A stretch of DNA of 64,000 nucleotides from JBOGCH01 sp051656645 (GCA_051656645.1 JBOGCH010000044.1:1-64000), one strand, 5' to 3'; positions 1-8,671 are shown, numbered from the stretch's first letter. Program-made: numbers and translations. Notes: generated by a model not told the origin, from the letters alone.

Positions 1-1671
1 ATATTTTGTGATTTCGGTTATATCATTGACAATCCCATATATATTTTCAGGCCTACCATTTCTATCCCACTGAATATATGAACTAATATTATAAATTCTA
101 TACTCCTCCTCCTCATTGGTCAACATCATTCTCATAATGATATCTTCCATTTCATTCTCTTGTATCACATTATTAATATACTGCATAAAGAGTTCCCTGT
201 CTTCCCAACTAATAGCACACAAAAAGGTATTTAAAGGCATTTCCTTGTATTTACTATCTGTATATAGTAATTTTATAGTTTCCTTTTTTATATCATATTT
301 CCACCTTATTAAATTCACTGAACGCAACGCCAAATTAAAACTACCAATAGTTTCCTCTTTCTCTTGCAAATCCTTCATTACATCAGTAACATCCCGCAAA
401 GAATAATAATAAGCAGTAACCATTTTACCATCATTTTTCTCCGAAGGAACTACGGCAAGTTCATAATATCTATAAGCTTTCGTTTCAACATTATAAATCC
501 GTAACGTCGAAATTAAATAATTTACTTGCCCTGAAATCACTTTAATATAATCTCCATTGTACTGCTCCAAATCGTCAGGATGAATTCTCGTCTCAACTTC
601 ACCTAAATTAACCCCCGAAGGAACAAAACTACCATCCTTTAGAATAAAAAGATTCTTCGTCGGCTCTTCGAACATATAGATTTCAATATTACTATTCTTC
701 ATCAAAATATTAAGAACAATACTTAACTCTTCATTATGAGCCTGGGCAGTATCTACATCTCTTTTATTTACCTTTAATACTTTTCGGAGTATGTATATTA
801 TAATTAGCATTACCGCTAGTAGTAGTAACAGGAAACATAAAACACCATACAAATAGGATAACTTATTCTCCTTCTTATAAAACCATTTATCATGCAAAAA
901 ACCAATTGTTCCATTGGATTTCAATTCTTGAATTGCCCCATTTACCTCTTCTATCAGTTCCTTATTTTCCGATGAAAAGCATAAATCAAAGGTATTACCC
1001 TCCAAAGGTGAAAGAACAAGATTATACTTTTCTATGTTGTCCAAGAACTCATGTAGTGCAAGATCATCTATTAGCATATAATCAACTTTCCCGTCGGCTA
1101 CCATCTTTATTCCTAGGGACGTAAATAAAACGGGTGATATTTCTTCTACATGATTGCTATTAAAATATGAAAGTCTTTCCTTAAACAAACAATTCTTTGG
1201 GATAATAAGCTTTTTTCCCATAATATCATTTATTTCTTTAAACACAGCTCCTTTCTTGCTTATTATATAGGAGTTTAATTGGCAATATGGTATACTATTA
1301 TAATACCTTCCACTATCTATGCTAGGCATTACACTAATCATTGATAAATCACATTCTGAAAGAATCAAATCATTATAATGATGCTCCGTATGATTTAACG
1401 TATAGGTCAAGTCATACAGTTTAAACTCATGCTTTAGGTGTAAATAGTGCATAACAGCTTCAGAAAGGTCATAACTAAACCCATCCAGTATATCATTTAT
1501 ATTTGCATAACTATATGGAAAATTATTAGTTAACCCTCCAATTTTCACAAACCTATTAGCTATGGGATTGTTGGCAACTAAACTGACCGAACTACATAAT
1601 AAACCCGCAATTAAACCTATTATTTTAACAACATTAGACACACACACGCTCCCTGAAAACCTAAAAATCAT
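1..1671 (-). CDS. Membrane sensor protein, N-terminal part (solute-binding domain, TM, PAS); runs off the window
   Basis: The frame reads without a stop from an ATG at 1671 to the window edge (557 codons), so the gene is cut off at its 3' end. It starts with a signal-like hydrophobic segment (about residues 14-32). A periplasmic region of some 220 residues follows, resembling family 3 extracellular solute-binding domains (FPYSYAN, DGFSYDLSEA, ADGKVDYMLIDD, NGTIGFLHDKW). A strong membrane helix lies near residues 280-305, then a short coiled linker and PAS-like segments (EEPTKNLF, IHPDDLEQY, YYSLRDVTDVM, and a second one ending YGIVNDITEI). This order is usual for Bacteroidetes sensor histidine kinases, often hybrid two-component proteins. 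The kinase part would lie left of the window, so the kinase call is inference. The ligand is unknown, perhaps an amino acid or another small polar molecule. Confidence 0.75.
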   Translation of the reverse strand, partial: MIFRFSGSVCVSNVVKIIGLIAGLLCSSVSLVANNPIANRFVKIGGLTNNFPYSYANINDILDGFSYDLSEAVMHYLHLKHEFKLYDLTYTLNHTEHHYNDLILSECDLSMISVMPSIDSGRYYNSIPYCQLNSYIISKKGAVFKEINDIMGKKLIIPKNCLFKERLSYFNSNHVEEISPVLFTSLGIKMVADGKVDYMLIDDLALHEFLDNIEKYNLVLSPLEGNTFDLCFSSENKELIEEVNGAIQELKSNGTIGFLHDKWFYKKENKLSYLYGVLCFLLLLLAVMLIIIYILRKVLKVNKRDVDTAQAHNEELSIVLNILMKNSNIEIYMFEEPTKNLFILKDGSFVPSGVNLGEVETRIHPDDLEQYNGDYIKVISGQVNYLISTLRIYNVETKAYRYYELAVVPSEKNDGKMVTAYYYSLRDVTDVMKDLQEKEETIGSFNLALRSVNLIRWKYDIKKETIKLLYTDSKYKEMPLNTFLCAISWEDRELFMQYINNVIQENEMEDIIMRMMLTNEEEEYRIYNISSYIQWDRNGRPENIYGIVNDITEITKY

Positions 1672-1774
1672 AACAATTAATTATCATTCAAATAAATGAA
1701 TATATATTAAAACAGAAAATACGATCGCATATACCAACATTAAAAACTAAAAGTTACAGAAACAGAAATAAATT

Positions 1775-1820
1775 ATAACAAGAATGCGTTCCATTTTAAA
1801 ATGAAACGCATTCTTGTTAT
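1775..1820. terminator. Long hairpin between convergent 3' end and sensor gene start
   Basis: Arms 1775-1790 and 1805-1820 are perfectly complementary over 16 bp around an A/T-rich centre that pairs in part. The right arm includes the stop codon of the membrane protein gene at 1817, which is transcribed leftward. It probably terminates that gene. No clear T-run follows. Confidence 0.6.
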
Positions 1821-2278
1821 CTCAATCGCTTTATCCTTTTACCTACATGTAAAACCATAAAAACAATCAAAACAACTGAGATCTTATCATGTATCTCTAT
1901 TAAGGTTATCCGCACCCCGTCATGTCCGTCTATTATCCATGGCAAAAAACCGGTAACTACCGAAAAAATAAAAATTACGGAGAAGAGTACAAGTTGGATA
2001 TTTCTGCGATATAGACGCTTGGAAATTATAGCCACATACCAATTTCTATGACTCCAAATATGGTATGTACATAACGCAAAAAAGAATGAAATAGCCACCT
2101 TATGCATCAACTGCCAGTTTGAATAAAACAAACCGAGTATTGTTTTCGTTTCCCTGACAACCACACCGGGATTGCCAATATGATAGCCCAATTGCATTAT
2201 CATTCCCGATAATACCACAATTAATCCTAAAATTACAAGTTCATAATTTATTACTCGTTTACCTTGATGTGTTACCAT
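1817..2278 (-). CDS. Small four-helix membrane protein, DUF4405/cytochrome b-like
   Basis: The protein is about 153 residues with four hydrophobic helices. Histidines lie in or near the helices (LMHKVAISFF, TYHIWSHRNW, IEIHDKIS, VLHVGKR), a pattern seen in small cytochrome b-type or DUF4405 proteins that bind haem. The ATG at 2278 is preferred to an in-frame ATG at 2320, because the extra 14 residues are cysteine-rich and unlike a membrane start. It lies directly downstream of the Crp/Fnr-type regulator on the same strand, so the two are probably co-transcribed and may act together in redox or respiratory adaptation. The family call is tentative and no function is established. Confidence 0.6.
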   Translation of the reverse strand: MVTHQGKRVINYELVILGLIVVLSGMIMQLGYHIGNPGVVVRETKTILGLFYSNWQLMHKVAISFFFALCTYHIWSHRNWYVAIISKRLYRRNIQLVLFSVIFIFSVVTGFLPWIIDGHDGVRITLIEIHDKISVVLIVFMVLHVGKRIKRLR

Positions 2279-2345
2279 AACTTCTTTTAAGCACAAAATT
2301 ATGCCACAACATCCCCACAAACGATAACCTTTGTTAATTAAGTAC

Positions 2346-2876
2346 CTAACGCCTATTTCTAATCCTACTAAGCGATACGGATGTTATTCCCAAATAAGAT
2401 GCAATATAATGCTGTGGTACTCTTTGCACAACTTGGGGACACTCTCGTAAAAGCTCCTCATACCTTTCCTGCGGCGAGTCCTTTATTCTCGATAAAAACA
2501 ACTCAACGTAATGCTGAAAACGCTCCGTCACAAAATTAAATACCTCATCCTTCATTTCTGGATGCACTAGCATTAACTCGTCAATAACATGCTTATCAAT
2601 TACCAACACTTTTGAGTGTTCTATACTCTCAATGGAGAATAAACTTGGTGAACCATTCATAAAACTATGAATAGAGGATACTAATTGTCCCTCAAAAAAG
2701 AACTGTGTAGTTACATCCTTACCATCCTTATTAAACCACATTCTTAAAGCACCCTTTTTAACCCAATACATTTTTTTGGACACTGTTCCCTCTGCCAGCA
2801 AAACTGTCTTTGCAGATACATCCATTTCCTCATAAAAACCATATTGCTCAATTGATTTCAATAATCGCGATAACAT
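2346..2876 (-). CDS. Crp/Fnr-family transcriptional regulator
   Basis: The 176-residue protein has a cyclic-nucleotide-binding-like beta-roll over about residues 15-120 (AEGTVSKKMYWVKKGALRMW, TQFFFEGQLVSSIHSF). A C-terminal recognition helix follows (VPQHYIASYLGITSVSLSRI). This is the short Crp form common in Bacteroidetes; the HTH is compact and ends almost at the C terminus. No cysteine cluster for an Fe-S centre is visible, so an Fnr-type oxygen sensor is unlikely. It is first in a probable two-gene unit with the membrane protein downstream and may control it. The effector is unknown. Confidence 0.85.
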   Translation of the reverse strand: MLSRLLKSIEQYGFYEEMDVSAKTVLLAEGTVSKKMYWVKKGALRMWFNKDGKDVTTQFFFEGQLVSSIHSFMNGSPSLFSIESIEHSKVLVIDKHVIDELMLVHPEMKDEVFNFVTERFQHYVELFLSRIKDSPQERYEELLRECPQVVQRVPQHYIASYLGITSVSLSRIRNRR

Positions 2877-2929
2877 AAGTACTATTATTTTTCATTACAC
2901 AAAATAAACCATAATCAACTGCCTATAGT

Positions 2930-3232
2930 TTATTCCATTACTTCTATCAAAAAACTTACAGGCCTAAAACCGTCATTACATGAAATCATTGCCGAATAAG
3001 GATTCTTCATCCATCCGTCATAAAAATTACTTCCGCCATGCGCAAGTGTCATTACAAAAGGCTGCACACTCTGCCATGCACTTTCACAAAAACCATCGGG
3101 TTTTGTGCCGTCAACCGATACAAACACTTGTCCCTCTTCCACACTGCATGCATGTTCTATGGGATTCTCATATAGTTGCGACAAATCCGCATAATGAATC
3201 TTGCGGATTACGGATATCTTGACTTTCTTCAT
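2930..3232 (-). CDS. TIGR04076 family protein
   Basis: The 100-residue cytoplasmic protein matches the TIGR04076 pattern. It opens with KVKISVIRK, has a central Cys-x-x-x-x-GQVFVS stretch, then a P-x-GFCESAW motif, and ends CNDGFRPVSFLIE. Three cysteines (near residues 29, 49 and 85) are at family-conserved places, which suggests metal binding or redox chemistry, but I know of no established function. It stands alone on the minus strand between the Crp-type regulator and trigger factor. Confidence 0.75.
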   Translation of the reverse strand: MKKVKISVIRKIHYADLSQLYENPIEHACSVEEGQVFVSVDGTKPDGFCESAWQSVQPFVMTLAHGGSNFYDGWMKNPYSAMISCNDGFRPVSFLIEVME

Positions 3233-3321
3233 CGTTAAACGTAATTAGTATTCTCAATCATATATCTGATACAATATATAAAATATTCCGGCATGAATTA
3301 CCGGTTGATACTAAAAACAAA

Positions 3322-3348
3322 AAACCTGCCGGCTATGCCGGCAGGTTT
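3322..3348 (-). terminator. Rho-independent terminator of tig
   Basis: Arms 3322-3333 and 3337-3348 form a perfect 12-bp GC-rich stem with a 3-nt loop. Read on the minus strand, the stem is followed by two runs of five T. It lies just after the tig stop codon. Confidence 0.9.
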
Positions 3349-3371
3349 CCTATATTTATTCTTATCGCTTC

Positions 3372-4727
3372 TTAGTTTTGGAAAAGCGCTTCGAAAGCTT
3401 GCATTGAAATAGTTTTACCTTCAACAGTTACATTTTCTTTAACTGCAGCAAAGATTTTGCTATCAATTGCTCTTTCGTAAAGTTGACGACGTTGTTTTTC
3501 GTCTTCTAATAAACGAGTTGCAAATCCATCAAGTTGCTCATCTGACAATCCTGTCAAACCATATTGTTGTAATTGAGCAGCTGCAATTTCGCGAGCCATA
3601 GCTTGCATATCAGCCATTTCAACTTTCACTTCATACTTCTCACCAATTGCATTTTTCACTAATTGCCATACAAATTCGTTTTTGTAGTTAGCAAACTCAG
3701 CGTCTACTTGCTCAGCAGTTGCATTTTTGTCTGTAGCAAGAACCCAACGTTTCAAGAATGCTTCTGGAAGCTCAACGTTAGCGTTTTTAGCAACTAACAT
3801 ATCTTTAGCGTCTACAGTGAAACGGTAATCAGAGTGTCCTTTTAATTGAGAAGCCATCTCTTCTTTGATACGAGTACGGAACTCTTCAACGCTGTTCACA
3901 GTACCTTCGCCAAACATTTTATCAAATAACTCTTGATTTACTTCAGCAGCTTTGTGACGTTTAATTTCTTTGATAATTAAACAGAAGTTTGAGTCAATGT
4001 GCTCAGCTTCTTCTTTAGTGATACCTAACATAGCAGCAAAATCCGCTTTGTTTGGATATGATTTCACAGCATCGAAAATTACTTCTTCGCCTACTTTTTT
4101 ACCCATGAAAGCTTTTTTGCTTTCTTCATCTTTCATGTAGTAAAGAGACATTGAAGCATCTTCGTTTACAATACCGTCTTCTTTAGACTTGTTTTCAGCG
4201 TTAAGTTCAATTAACTCACCTTTGATGTACTCTGTACCTTCTTCAATTGAGTCAACGTCAATCATTTCGCCGTTGTTTTGACAAATTCCTTCTATTTGTT
4301 TGTCAACCATTTCCTCGTCAATCTCGATAGAATAGAAAGGAACTACGTCGCTTTTTTCTAATGTAACATTTACTTCTGGAGTAAGTGCTATATCATATAC
4401 AAATTCAAAGTCCTCTTTGTTTAAATCAAAGTCCTGTGCTTCTGTTTCGCTTGGAAGAGGCTCACCTAAAATTTTAAGGTCGTTCTCTGTAATGAAGTTT
4501 GTCAAACCTTCGTGGATTAATTTATTAATCTCTTCAACAAGGATTGAGCTACCGTACATCTTCTTTACAATACCCATTGGAGTTTTTCCTTTACGGAATC
4601 CGTCCACTACAACTTTCTTTTGACAATCTTTTAATGCACTTTCAACGCGATCCGAGTAATCTGCTTTACCCAATTCAATCTTAATAGTTGCATTAAGATT
4701 ATCAATCTGATTTTTTGTTATATTCAT
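3372..4727 (-). CDS. tig: Trigger factor (ribosome-associated chaperone)
   Basis: The 451-residue protein binds the ribosome exit tunnel and shelters nascent chains. The ribosome-docking signature GFRKGKTP is at residues 43-50 of the N-terminal domain. A divergent central region takes the place of the FKBP-type peptidyl-prolyl isomerase domain, followed by the helical C-terminal chaperone arms (about residues 270-430). The central part lacks the usual FKBP core (no clear VLVDYTG or FEF block), as is common in Bacteroidetes trigger factors, so isomerase activity is doubtful. The start at 4727 fits the conserved N terminus (MNITKNQID). It has its own terminator. The usual neighbours clpP and clpX are not here. 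Confidence 0.95.
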   Translation of the reverse strand: MNITKNQIDNLNATIKIELGKADYSDRVESALKDCQKKVVVDGFRKGKTPMGIVKKMYGSSILVEEINKLIHEGLTNFITENDLKILGEPLPSETEAQDFDLNKEDFEFVYDIALTPEVNVTLEKSDVVPFYSIEIDEEMVDKQIEGICQNNGEMIDVDSIEEGTEYIKGELIELNAENKSKEDGIVNEDASMSLYYMKDEESKKAFMGKKVGEEVIFDAVKSYPNKADFAAMLGITKEEAEHIDSNFCLIIKEIKRHKAAEVNQELFDKMFGEGTVNSVEEFRTRIKEEMASQLKGHSDYRFTVDAKDMLVAKNANVELPEAFLKRWVLATDKNATAEQVDAEFANYKNEFVWQLVKNAIGEKYEVKVEMADMQAMAREIAAAQLQQYGLTGLSDEQLDGFATRLLEDEKQRRQLYERAIDSKIFAAVKENVTVEGKTISMQAFEALFQN

Positions 4728-4739
4728 ATCAAACGGTTT

Positions 4740-4773
4740 GTTACAACAGTTGCAACGTTACAACAGTCACAAC
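4740..4773. repeat. Two 17-bp tandem repeats just upstream of tig
   Basis: Positions 4740-4756 and 4757-4773 are tandem copies differing at two bases, each containing GTTACAACAGT. They begin 13 bp before the tig start codon, within the likely leader or promoter. They could be regulator sites or simple replication slippage. Confidence 0.6.
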
Positions 4774-4824
4774 AGTTACTTTTAATTACACATTCATTGT
4801 CACTAAATTTACTCAAACAAAAGA

Positions 4825-4847
4825 AAGCCACCTTATAAAGGTGGCTT
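4825..4847 (-). terminator. Terminator of the tRNA-Leu pair
   Basis: A perfect 10-bp stem (4825-4834 and 4838-4847) with a 3-nt loop is followed on the minus strand by a T-rich stretch. It lies just downstream of the two tRNA genes. Confidence 0.75.
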
Positions 4848-4865
4848 CCTACTCCTCTGAGTTAG

Positions 4866-4947
4866 TGCGGGCGAAGGGACTCGAACCCCCACGTCTCTCG
4901 ACACTAGATCCTAAGTCTAGCGCGTCTACCAATTTCGCCACGCCCGC
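4866..4947 (-). tRNA. tRNA-Leu (anticodon UAG), copy 2
   Basis: The 82-nt minus-strand gene has a 7-bp acceptor stem (GCGGGCG with CGCCCGC) and a D-arm with AAATTGGTAGACGC. The anticodon stem CTAGA/TCTAG carries loop CTTAGGA, giving anticodon UAG. There is a short variable arm and a T-loop GGTTCGAGTCC. The 3' CCA is not encoded. It is identical in sequence to the copy at 4990-5071. Confidence 0.95.
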
Positions 4948-4989
4948 TTGTCAAAAAATGATTCACCGAGATTTGCATCTCTCCATTGG

Positions 4990-5071
4990 TGCGGGCGAAG
5001 GGACTCGAACCCCCACGTCTCTCGACACTAGATCCTAAGTCTAGCGCGTCTACCAATTTCGCCACGCCCGC
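4990..5071 (-). tRNA. tRNA-Leu (anticodon UAG), copy 1
   Basis: This is identical to the copy at 4866-4947 and separated from it by 42 bp. It is the promoter-proximal member of a two-tRNA transcript. It has the class II leucine fold with UAG in the anticodon loop, and CCA must be added after transcription. Confidence 0.95.
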
Positions 5072-5089
5072 TTATCATTTTTGACACTG

Positions 5090-5120
5090 CAAAGGTATAT
5101 CAATTCTGATAACCTGCAAA
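5090..5120 (-). promoter_or_regulatory. Bacteroidetes-type promoter of the tRNA-Leu pair
   Basis: On the minus strand TTTG (5120-5117) is followed after exactly 19 bp by TACCTTTG (5097-5090). This matches the Bacteroidetes primary sigma pattern TTTG-N19-TAnnTTTG. Transcription would start about 12 bp before the mature 5' end of the first tRNA. Confidence 0.8.
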
Positions 5121-5232
5121 CTTTTCTGCCACTTTTTTTGAAGAAAAATTCAATGTTTTTTGTAACTCATTGATTTAATGAAACTATTGAATACAACTTT
5201 TTTCTTCACTTTCAAGTGCAATATTGTAAGAA

Positions 5233-5967
5233 CTACTTTTTCTTTTGTCTTAACTCGAAGTTTTTACCTAAATAAACTCTTCTCACCTCAGGATCGTTGG
5301 CCAACTCCTCGGCACTTCCTGCTTGTAATATCTTTCCATCATACAACAAATAGGTCCTATCTGTTATACAAAGCGTCTCTTGTACGTTGTGATCCGTTAT
5401 TAGGATACCAATATTTTTCTCTTTTAACTTCTCTACAATGGACTGGATATCCTCCACGGCAATAGGGTCTACCCCTGCAAACGGTTCATCGAGTAGAATA
5501 AAGTTGGGACGAATGGATAATGCACGTGCAATCTCCGTACGTCTACGCTCACCTCCCGAAAGTTGGATTCCCAAACTTTTACGGATGTGCTGTAAACTAA
5601 ATTCATTAAGCATCTCCTCTAAACGCTCTTGCTGCTCCTCCTTTGGCATATCTGTCATTTGGAGTACCGCCTTTATGTTGTCTTCAACACTCATACGGCG
5701 AAATACAGATGCCTCTTGTGCCAAATAGCCAACTCCCAATTGCGCTCGCTTGTACATTGGCAAATCGGTAATTTCCGTATTATCCAAGTAAATCTTTCCA
5801 CCGTTAGGCGTAATTAATCCCACAATCATATAGAACGATGTTGTTTTACCGGCTCCATTAGGACCTAATAAACCAACAATCTCACCTTGATTCACCTCTA
5901 CCGACACGTCCTTTACAACCGTACGGCTCTTATATTTTTTTACTAAATTCTCAGCTCTTAATTTCAT
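5233..5967 (-). CDS. lptB: LptB, ATPase of the lipopolysaccharide export ABC transporter
   Basis: The 244-residue ABC ATPase powers LptFG extraction of lipopolysaccharide from the inner membrane. Walker A is GPNGAGKTT (about residues 35-43). The Q-loop region reads GYLAQEASVFRRMSVEDN, a form typical of LptB. The signature is LSGGERRRTEIARAL, Walker B is FILLDEPFAGVDP, and the switch histidine is in LITDHNV. Length is normal for the family. No other lpt gene is adjacent. Downstream comes the tRNA promoter, with no obvious terminator between. Confidence 0.95.
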   Translation of the reverse strand: MKLRAENLVKKYKSRTVVKDVSVEVNQGEIVGLLGPNGAGKTTSFYMIVGLITPNGGKIYLDNTEITDLPMYKRAQLGVGYLAQEASVFRRMSVEDNIKAVLQMTDMPKEEQQERLEEMLNEFSLQHIRKSLGIQLSGGERRRTEIARALSIRPNFILLDEPFAGVDPIAVEDIQSIVEKLKEKNIGILITDHNVQETLCITDRTYLLYDGKILQAGSAEELANDPEVRRVYLGKNFELRQKKK

Positions 5968-6267
5968 ATACAGTACTACAATATAGCAATAACCCGCAGA
6001 TTATATCACTTATATATAATTAGTGTTTTACTCAATATACATTCTTATCTGCTATTAAACCGGACTTTTACGCCACACATATAGACAAGAATGCCAAATA
6101 TATGCAAAGATATAGAAAGTTTATAGCATTTAATATAATTAACTCATATTTATAGTACCATTCGGTACACTATTTAGGCTTTAACAGATTTCATACAGGC
6201 TACTACCATCAATTGAAATCAATACACAATGCCACATTGTTATTCTTAAATCTGCTTTCCCCTTGTT

Positions 6268-6367
6268 AAGGGTATCGACTAGGTTACGGCAAGGTATCGA
6301 CTAGGTTTCGACTACTATGACACCCCAATAGTAGTCGAAACCTAGTCGATACCTAGTCGTAACCCTG
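6268..6367. repeat. Palindromic array of 11-bp units, element A
   Basis: The 643-bp gap between divergent lptB and nadC (5968-6610) holds no gene I can support; its main content is this element. The left half has four 11-bp units, mostly GG + TAT, TTA or TTT + CGACTA. The right half has three units in reverse orientation. Arms 6282-6318 and 6328-6364 pair over 37 bp with two mismatches around the 9-nt spacer 6319-6327 (GACACCCCA). Short closing stems AGGG/CCCT lie outside. No T-run follows, so it is not a standard terminator. A near copy lies at 55844-55943. Confidence 0.9.
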
Positions 6368-6610
6368 TAGAAAACCACAGGAAGGATACTCATTGCATGG
6401 ATCAGTTTGAGCGCGGAAAAGATGTCTAGATAACATAAACACGCTTTATACCAACCCAAACGAGTGCGGATACTGTTGTAAATTGAAGCCACTAAGCTGA
6501 TGTGCTTACTATTTTAATTTTGGTATACACCTATTTTCAGATTTTCATTAAACTTTTTAACTTTACCCACTCATTAAATAAAGTAATTATATAGAAACAA
6601 AATACAGCGT

Positions 6611-7450
6611 ATGTATAAGGAGGAATTAATTAATAAACTTATTGACTTGGCAATTGCCGAGGATATTGCAAATGGAGACATTACCACAAACTCCATTATT
6701 TCAGCTCAAGCAAAAGCGGTGGCGGAAATGACAATGAAAGCGGATGGTGTTGTATCCGGATTGGAAATTGCAAGAATGGTATTTGAACGTTTCCAAAAAG
6801 ACATAGTATGGGATGCGAAAGTAAAAGACGGAGATCATGTAAAGCGTGGCGATGTAATTTTACGTATTGAAGCAAGTTACCGTACACTATTATTAGGCGA
6901 ACGTATGGCCTTAAATATCCTTCAACGTATGTCAGGCATCGCAACCGAGACAGCTCACTACGTTAAGGAACTTAACAACACACATACCCAACTTTTGGAT
7001 ACGCGCAAAACTGCACCGGGACTACGTATTTTAGATAAAATGGCGGTTAAGGACGGTGGAGCAACCAATCACCGTATGGGACTTTATGATATGGCTATGA
7101 TAAAAGATAACCATATTAAAGTTGCGGGTGGCATTACAAATGCTATACATCAGGTACGCGCTGCTATTGCTCCGGAGATTAAAATTGAGGTAGAAACTAC
7201 AAATTTGGACGAGGTTCGCGAAGCACTTCGCGAAGGTGCAGATATTATCATGCTTGATAATATGGACAATGCCACAATGACCGAGGCTGTAAAAATTATT
7301 GATGGTAAGGCAAAAACCGAAGCATCGGGAAACATGAGTATTCCTCGCTTAAAAGAGGTGGCAGCAACGGGCGTTGATTATATCAGCGTTGGCGCGCTTA
7401 CACACTCTGTAACAGCACTTGATATAAGTATGAATATTAAGAGCTGCTAA
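6611..7450 (+). CDS. nadC: Nicotinate-nucleotide diphosphorylase (quinolinate phosphoribosyltransferase)
   Basis: The 279-residue enzyme turns quinolinate and PRPP into nicotinate mononucleotide, CO2 and pyrophosphate, the last step of de novo NAD ring synthesis. Signatures seen are GERMALNILQRMSGIAT (about residues 96-112), DTRKTAPGLR, DGGATNHRMGLYDMAMIKDN and the barrel motifs IEVETTNLDE and ADIIMLDNM. Length is normal. nadB, two steps upstream, lies at 48604-50166, so the NAD genes are dispersed and not in an operon. The gene is monocistronic, with its own terminator. Confidence 0.97.
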   Translation: MYKEELINKLIDLAIAEDIANGDITTNSIISAQAKAVAEMTMKADGVVSGLEIARMVFERFQKDIVWDAKVKDGDHVKRGDVILRIEASYRTLLLGERMALNILQRMSGIATETAHYVKELNNTHTQLLDTRKTAPGLRILDKMAVKDGGATNHRMGLYDMAMIKDNHIKVAGGITNAIHQVRAAIAPEIKIEVETTNLDEVREALREGADIIMLDNMDNATMTEAVKIIDGKAKTEASGNMSIPRLKEVAATGVDYISVGALTHSVTALDISMNIKSC

Positions 7451-7475
7451 TTACAGGCGGAGTAACAATAATAAC

Positions 7476-7505
7476 AAGGAGGATGGCTAACATACCATCC
7501 TCCTT
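7476..7505. terminator. Terminator between convergent nadC and dehydrogenase gene
   Basis: A perfect 11-bp stem (7476-7486 and 7495-7505) with an 8-nt loop is followed on the plus strand by ATTTATTTT. It can serve nadC and probably also the convergent gene ending at 7514. Confidence 0.85.
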
Positions 7506-7513
7506 ATTTATTT

Positions 7514-8452
7514 TCATAGTGTTCCTTCGGCATCCTTCATATAAGTGGCAATGTTGTGTACCACAATTGACAAACGGTTTAGGAAAGCCTCGTCTGTAGC
7601 GTATCCTATGTGAGGAAGTACCGTTATTCCGGGTGTGTGAAGAACCGGCCATTCCTGAGGCAATGGGGGCTCCTGCGTATATACATCCAGAGCAGCACCT
7701 GCAATTCTTTTATTTGCAACAGCATCAACTAACGCGTCAATATCAAGAACTGCACCCCGAGCAGTGTTTACAACAATGGCCGTAGGTTTCATTAACTCTA
7801 TTTGTTCTTTACCCAATAAACCGCGCGTTTCCGCTGTTAGAGGTAAATGTAATGATATAATATCAGCCTGTTTACACAACTCATTTAACGAACATTGTTC
7901 AATGCCATCAAGCATTTTGGTACTCCTATTGTATGCTATGACACGACAGCCAAACGCTTGTACCAAGCGGGCAGTTTCCTGTCCTATTGCACCCAAACCA
8001 ACAATACCTACGCAACGACCACGTAGCTCTCCGCCAAGAAAGCTTCCACGCGTCCCGCCATGTCTTGTTACACGGTCTAAAGGGGTAATGTCTCGTAAAC
8101 GCTCAATCATTAGCGCAATAGCCAATTCGGCAACGGCTGTTGTAGAATATCCTGCAGCATTTTTTACCACTACATTGTGGGCAGCAGCAGCTGCTGTATC
8201 TATGTGATCAATGCCGGCAAATGCCACGGACACCATCTTTAATGTAGGTAGCGCATCGAAGAAATCCTTACCTAAGGGAATATTACTAACAACAACAATG
8301 TCTGCACCCTCGGCACGTTCAATCAATATTTTAGTATCCTCTACTCTATCTGAAAAAATAACCAAATTATCCGTATCTGTAAGCACTGAAGCACACATTT
8401 GCTCAATTTGTTTTACAGCCATCCCGATGGGCTCTAGGAATACAATTTTCAT
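7514..8452 (-). CDS. D-isomer-specific 2-hydroxyacid dehydrogenase
   Basis: The 312-residue NAD(P)-dependent oxidoreductase interconverts a 2-keto acid and a D-2-hydroxy acid. The Rossmann motif is VGLGAIGQ (about 151-158). The catalytic triad is visible as Arg232 (NTARG), Glu261 (YTQEPP) and His281 (HIGYATDEAF). After the second Rossmann strand the sequence is AYNRS, with Asn175 where NAD-specific members carry Asp or Glu. This suggests NADP(H) use. The substrate cannot be told from sequence; glyoxylate/hydroxypyruvate reductase or D-lactate-type activity are possible. It is transcribed alone, divergent from glpD. Confidence 0.9.
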   Translation of the reverse strand: MKIVFLEPIGMAVKQIEQMCASVLTDTDNLVIFSDRVEDTKILIERAEGADIVVVSNIPLGKDFFDALPTLKMVSVAFAGIDHIDTAAAAAHNVVVKNAAGYSTTAVAELAIALMIERLRDITPLDRVTRHGGTRGSFLGGELRGRCVGIVGLGAIGQETARLVQAFGCRVIAYNRSTKMLDGIEQCSLNELCKQADIISLHLPLTAETRGLLGKEQIELMKPTAIVVNTARGAVLDIDALVDAVANKRIAGAALDVYTQEPPLPQEWPVLHTPGITVLPHIGYATDEAFLNRLSIVVHNIATYMKDAEGTL

Positions 8453-8671
8453 ATCTTTAATTTATAATAAACATATAGGTAAAAAGGATATTAATATTTA
8501 CACATCCGTTTTAAATATTTAATATCCATTATTCAAACGCAAGGTAATAATTCTTTGGGCGTTTGAAACGAATGAATGCGGTTTTTCGTTTAGTTTCATA
8601 GCATAAATAGGCGAATTGCAAATATATTTTCGCTAATACACTTTAAGCATTAGCCATATAACACTAACAAT

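Noticed and set aside
1..1671. Plus-strand frames such as 116-406 and 906-1124
   Set aside because: They are antisense to the continuous minus-strand sensor frame.
6301..6492. 63-codon minus-strand frame in the lptB-nadC gap
   Set aside because: It crosses element A and has no domain, promoter or family likeness.
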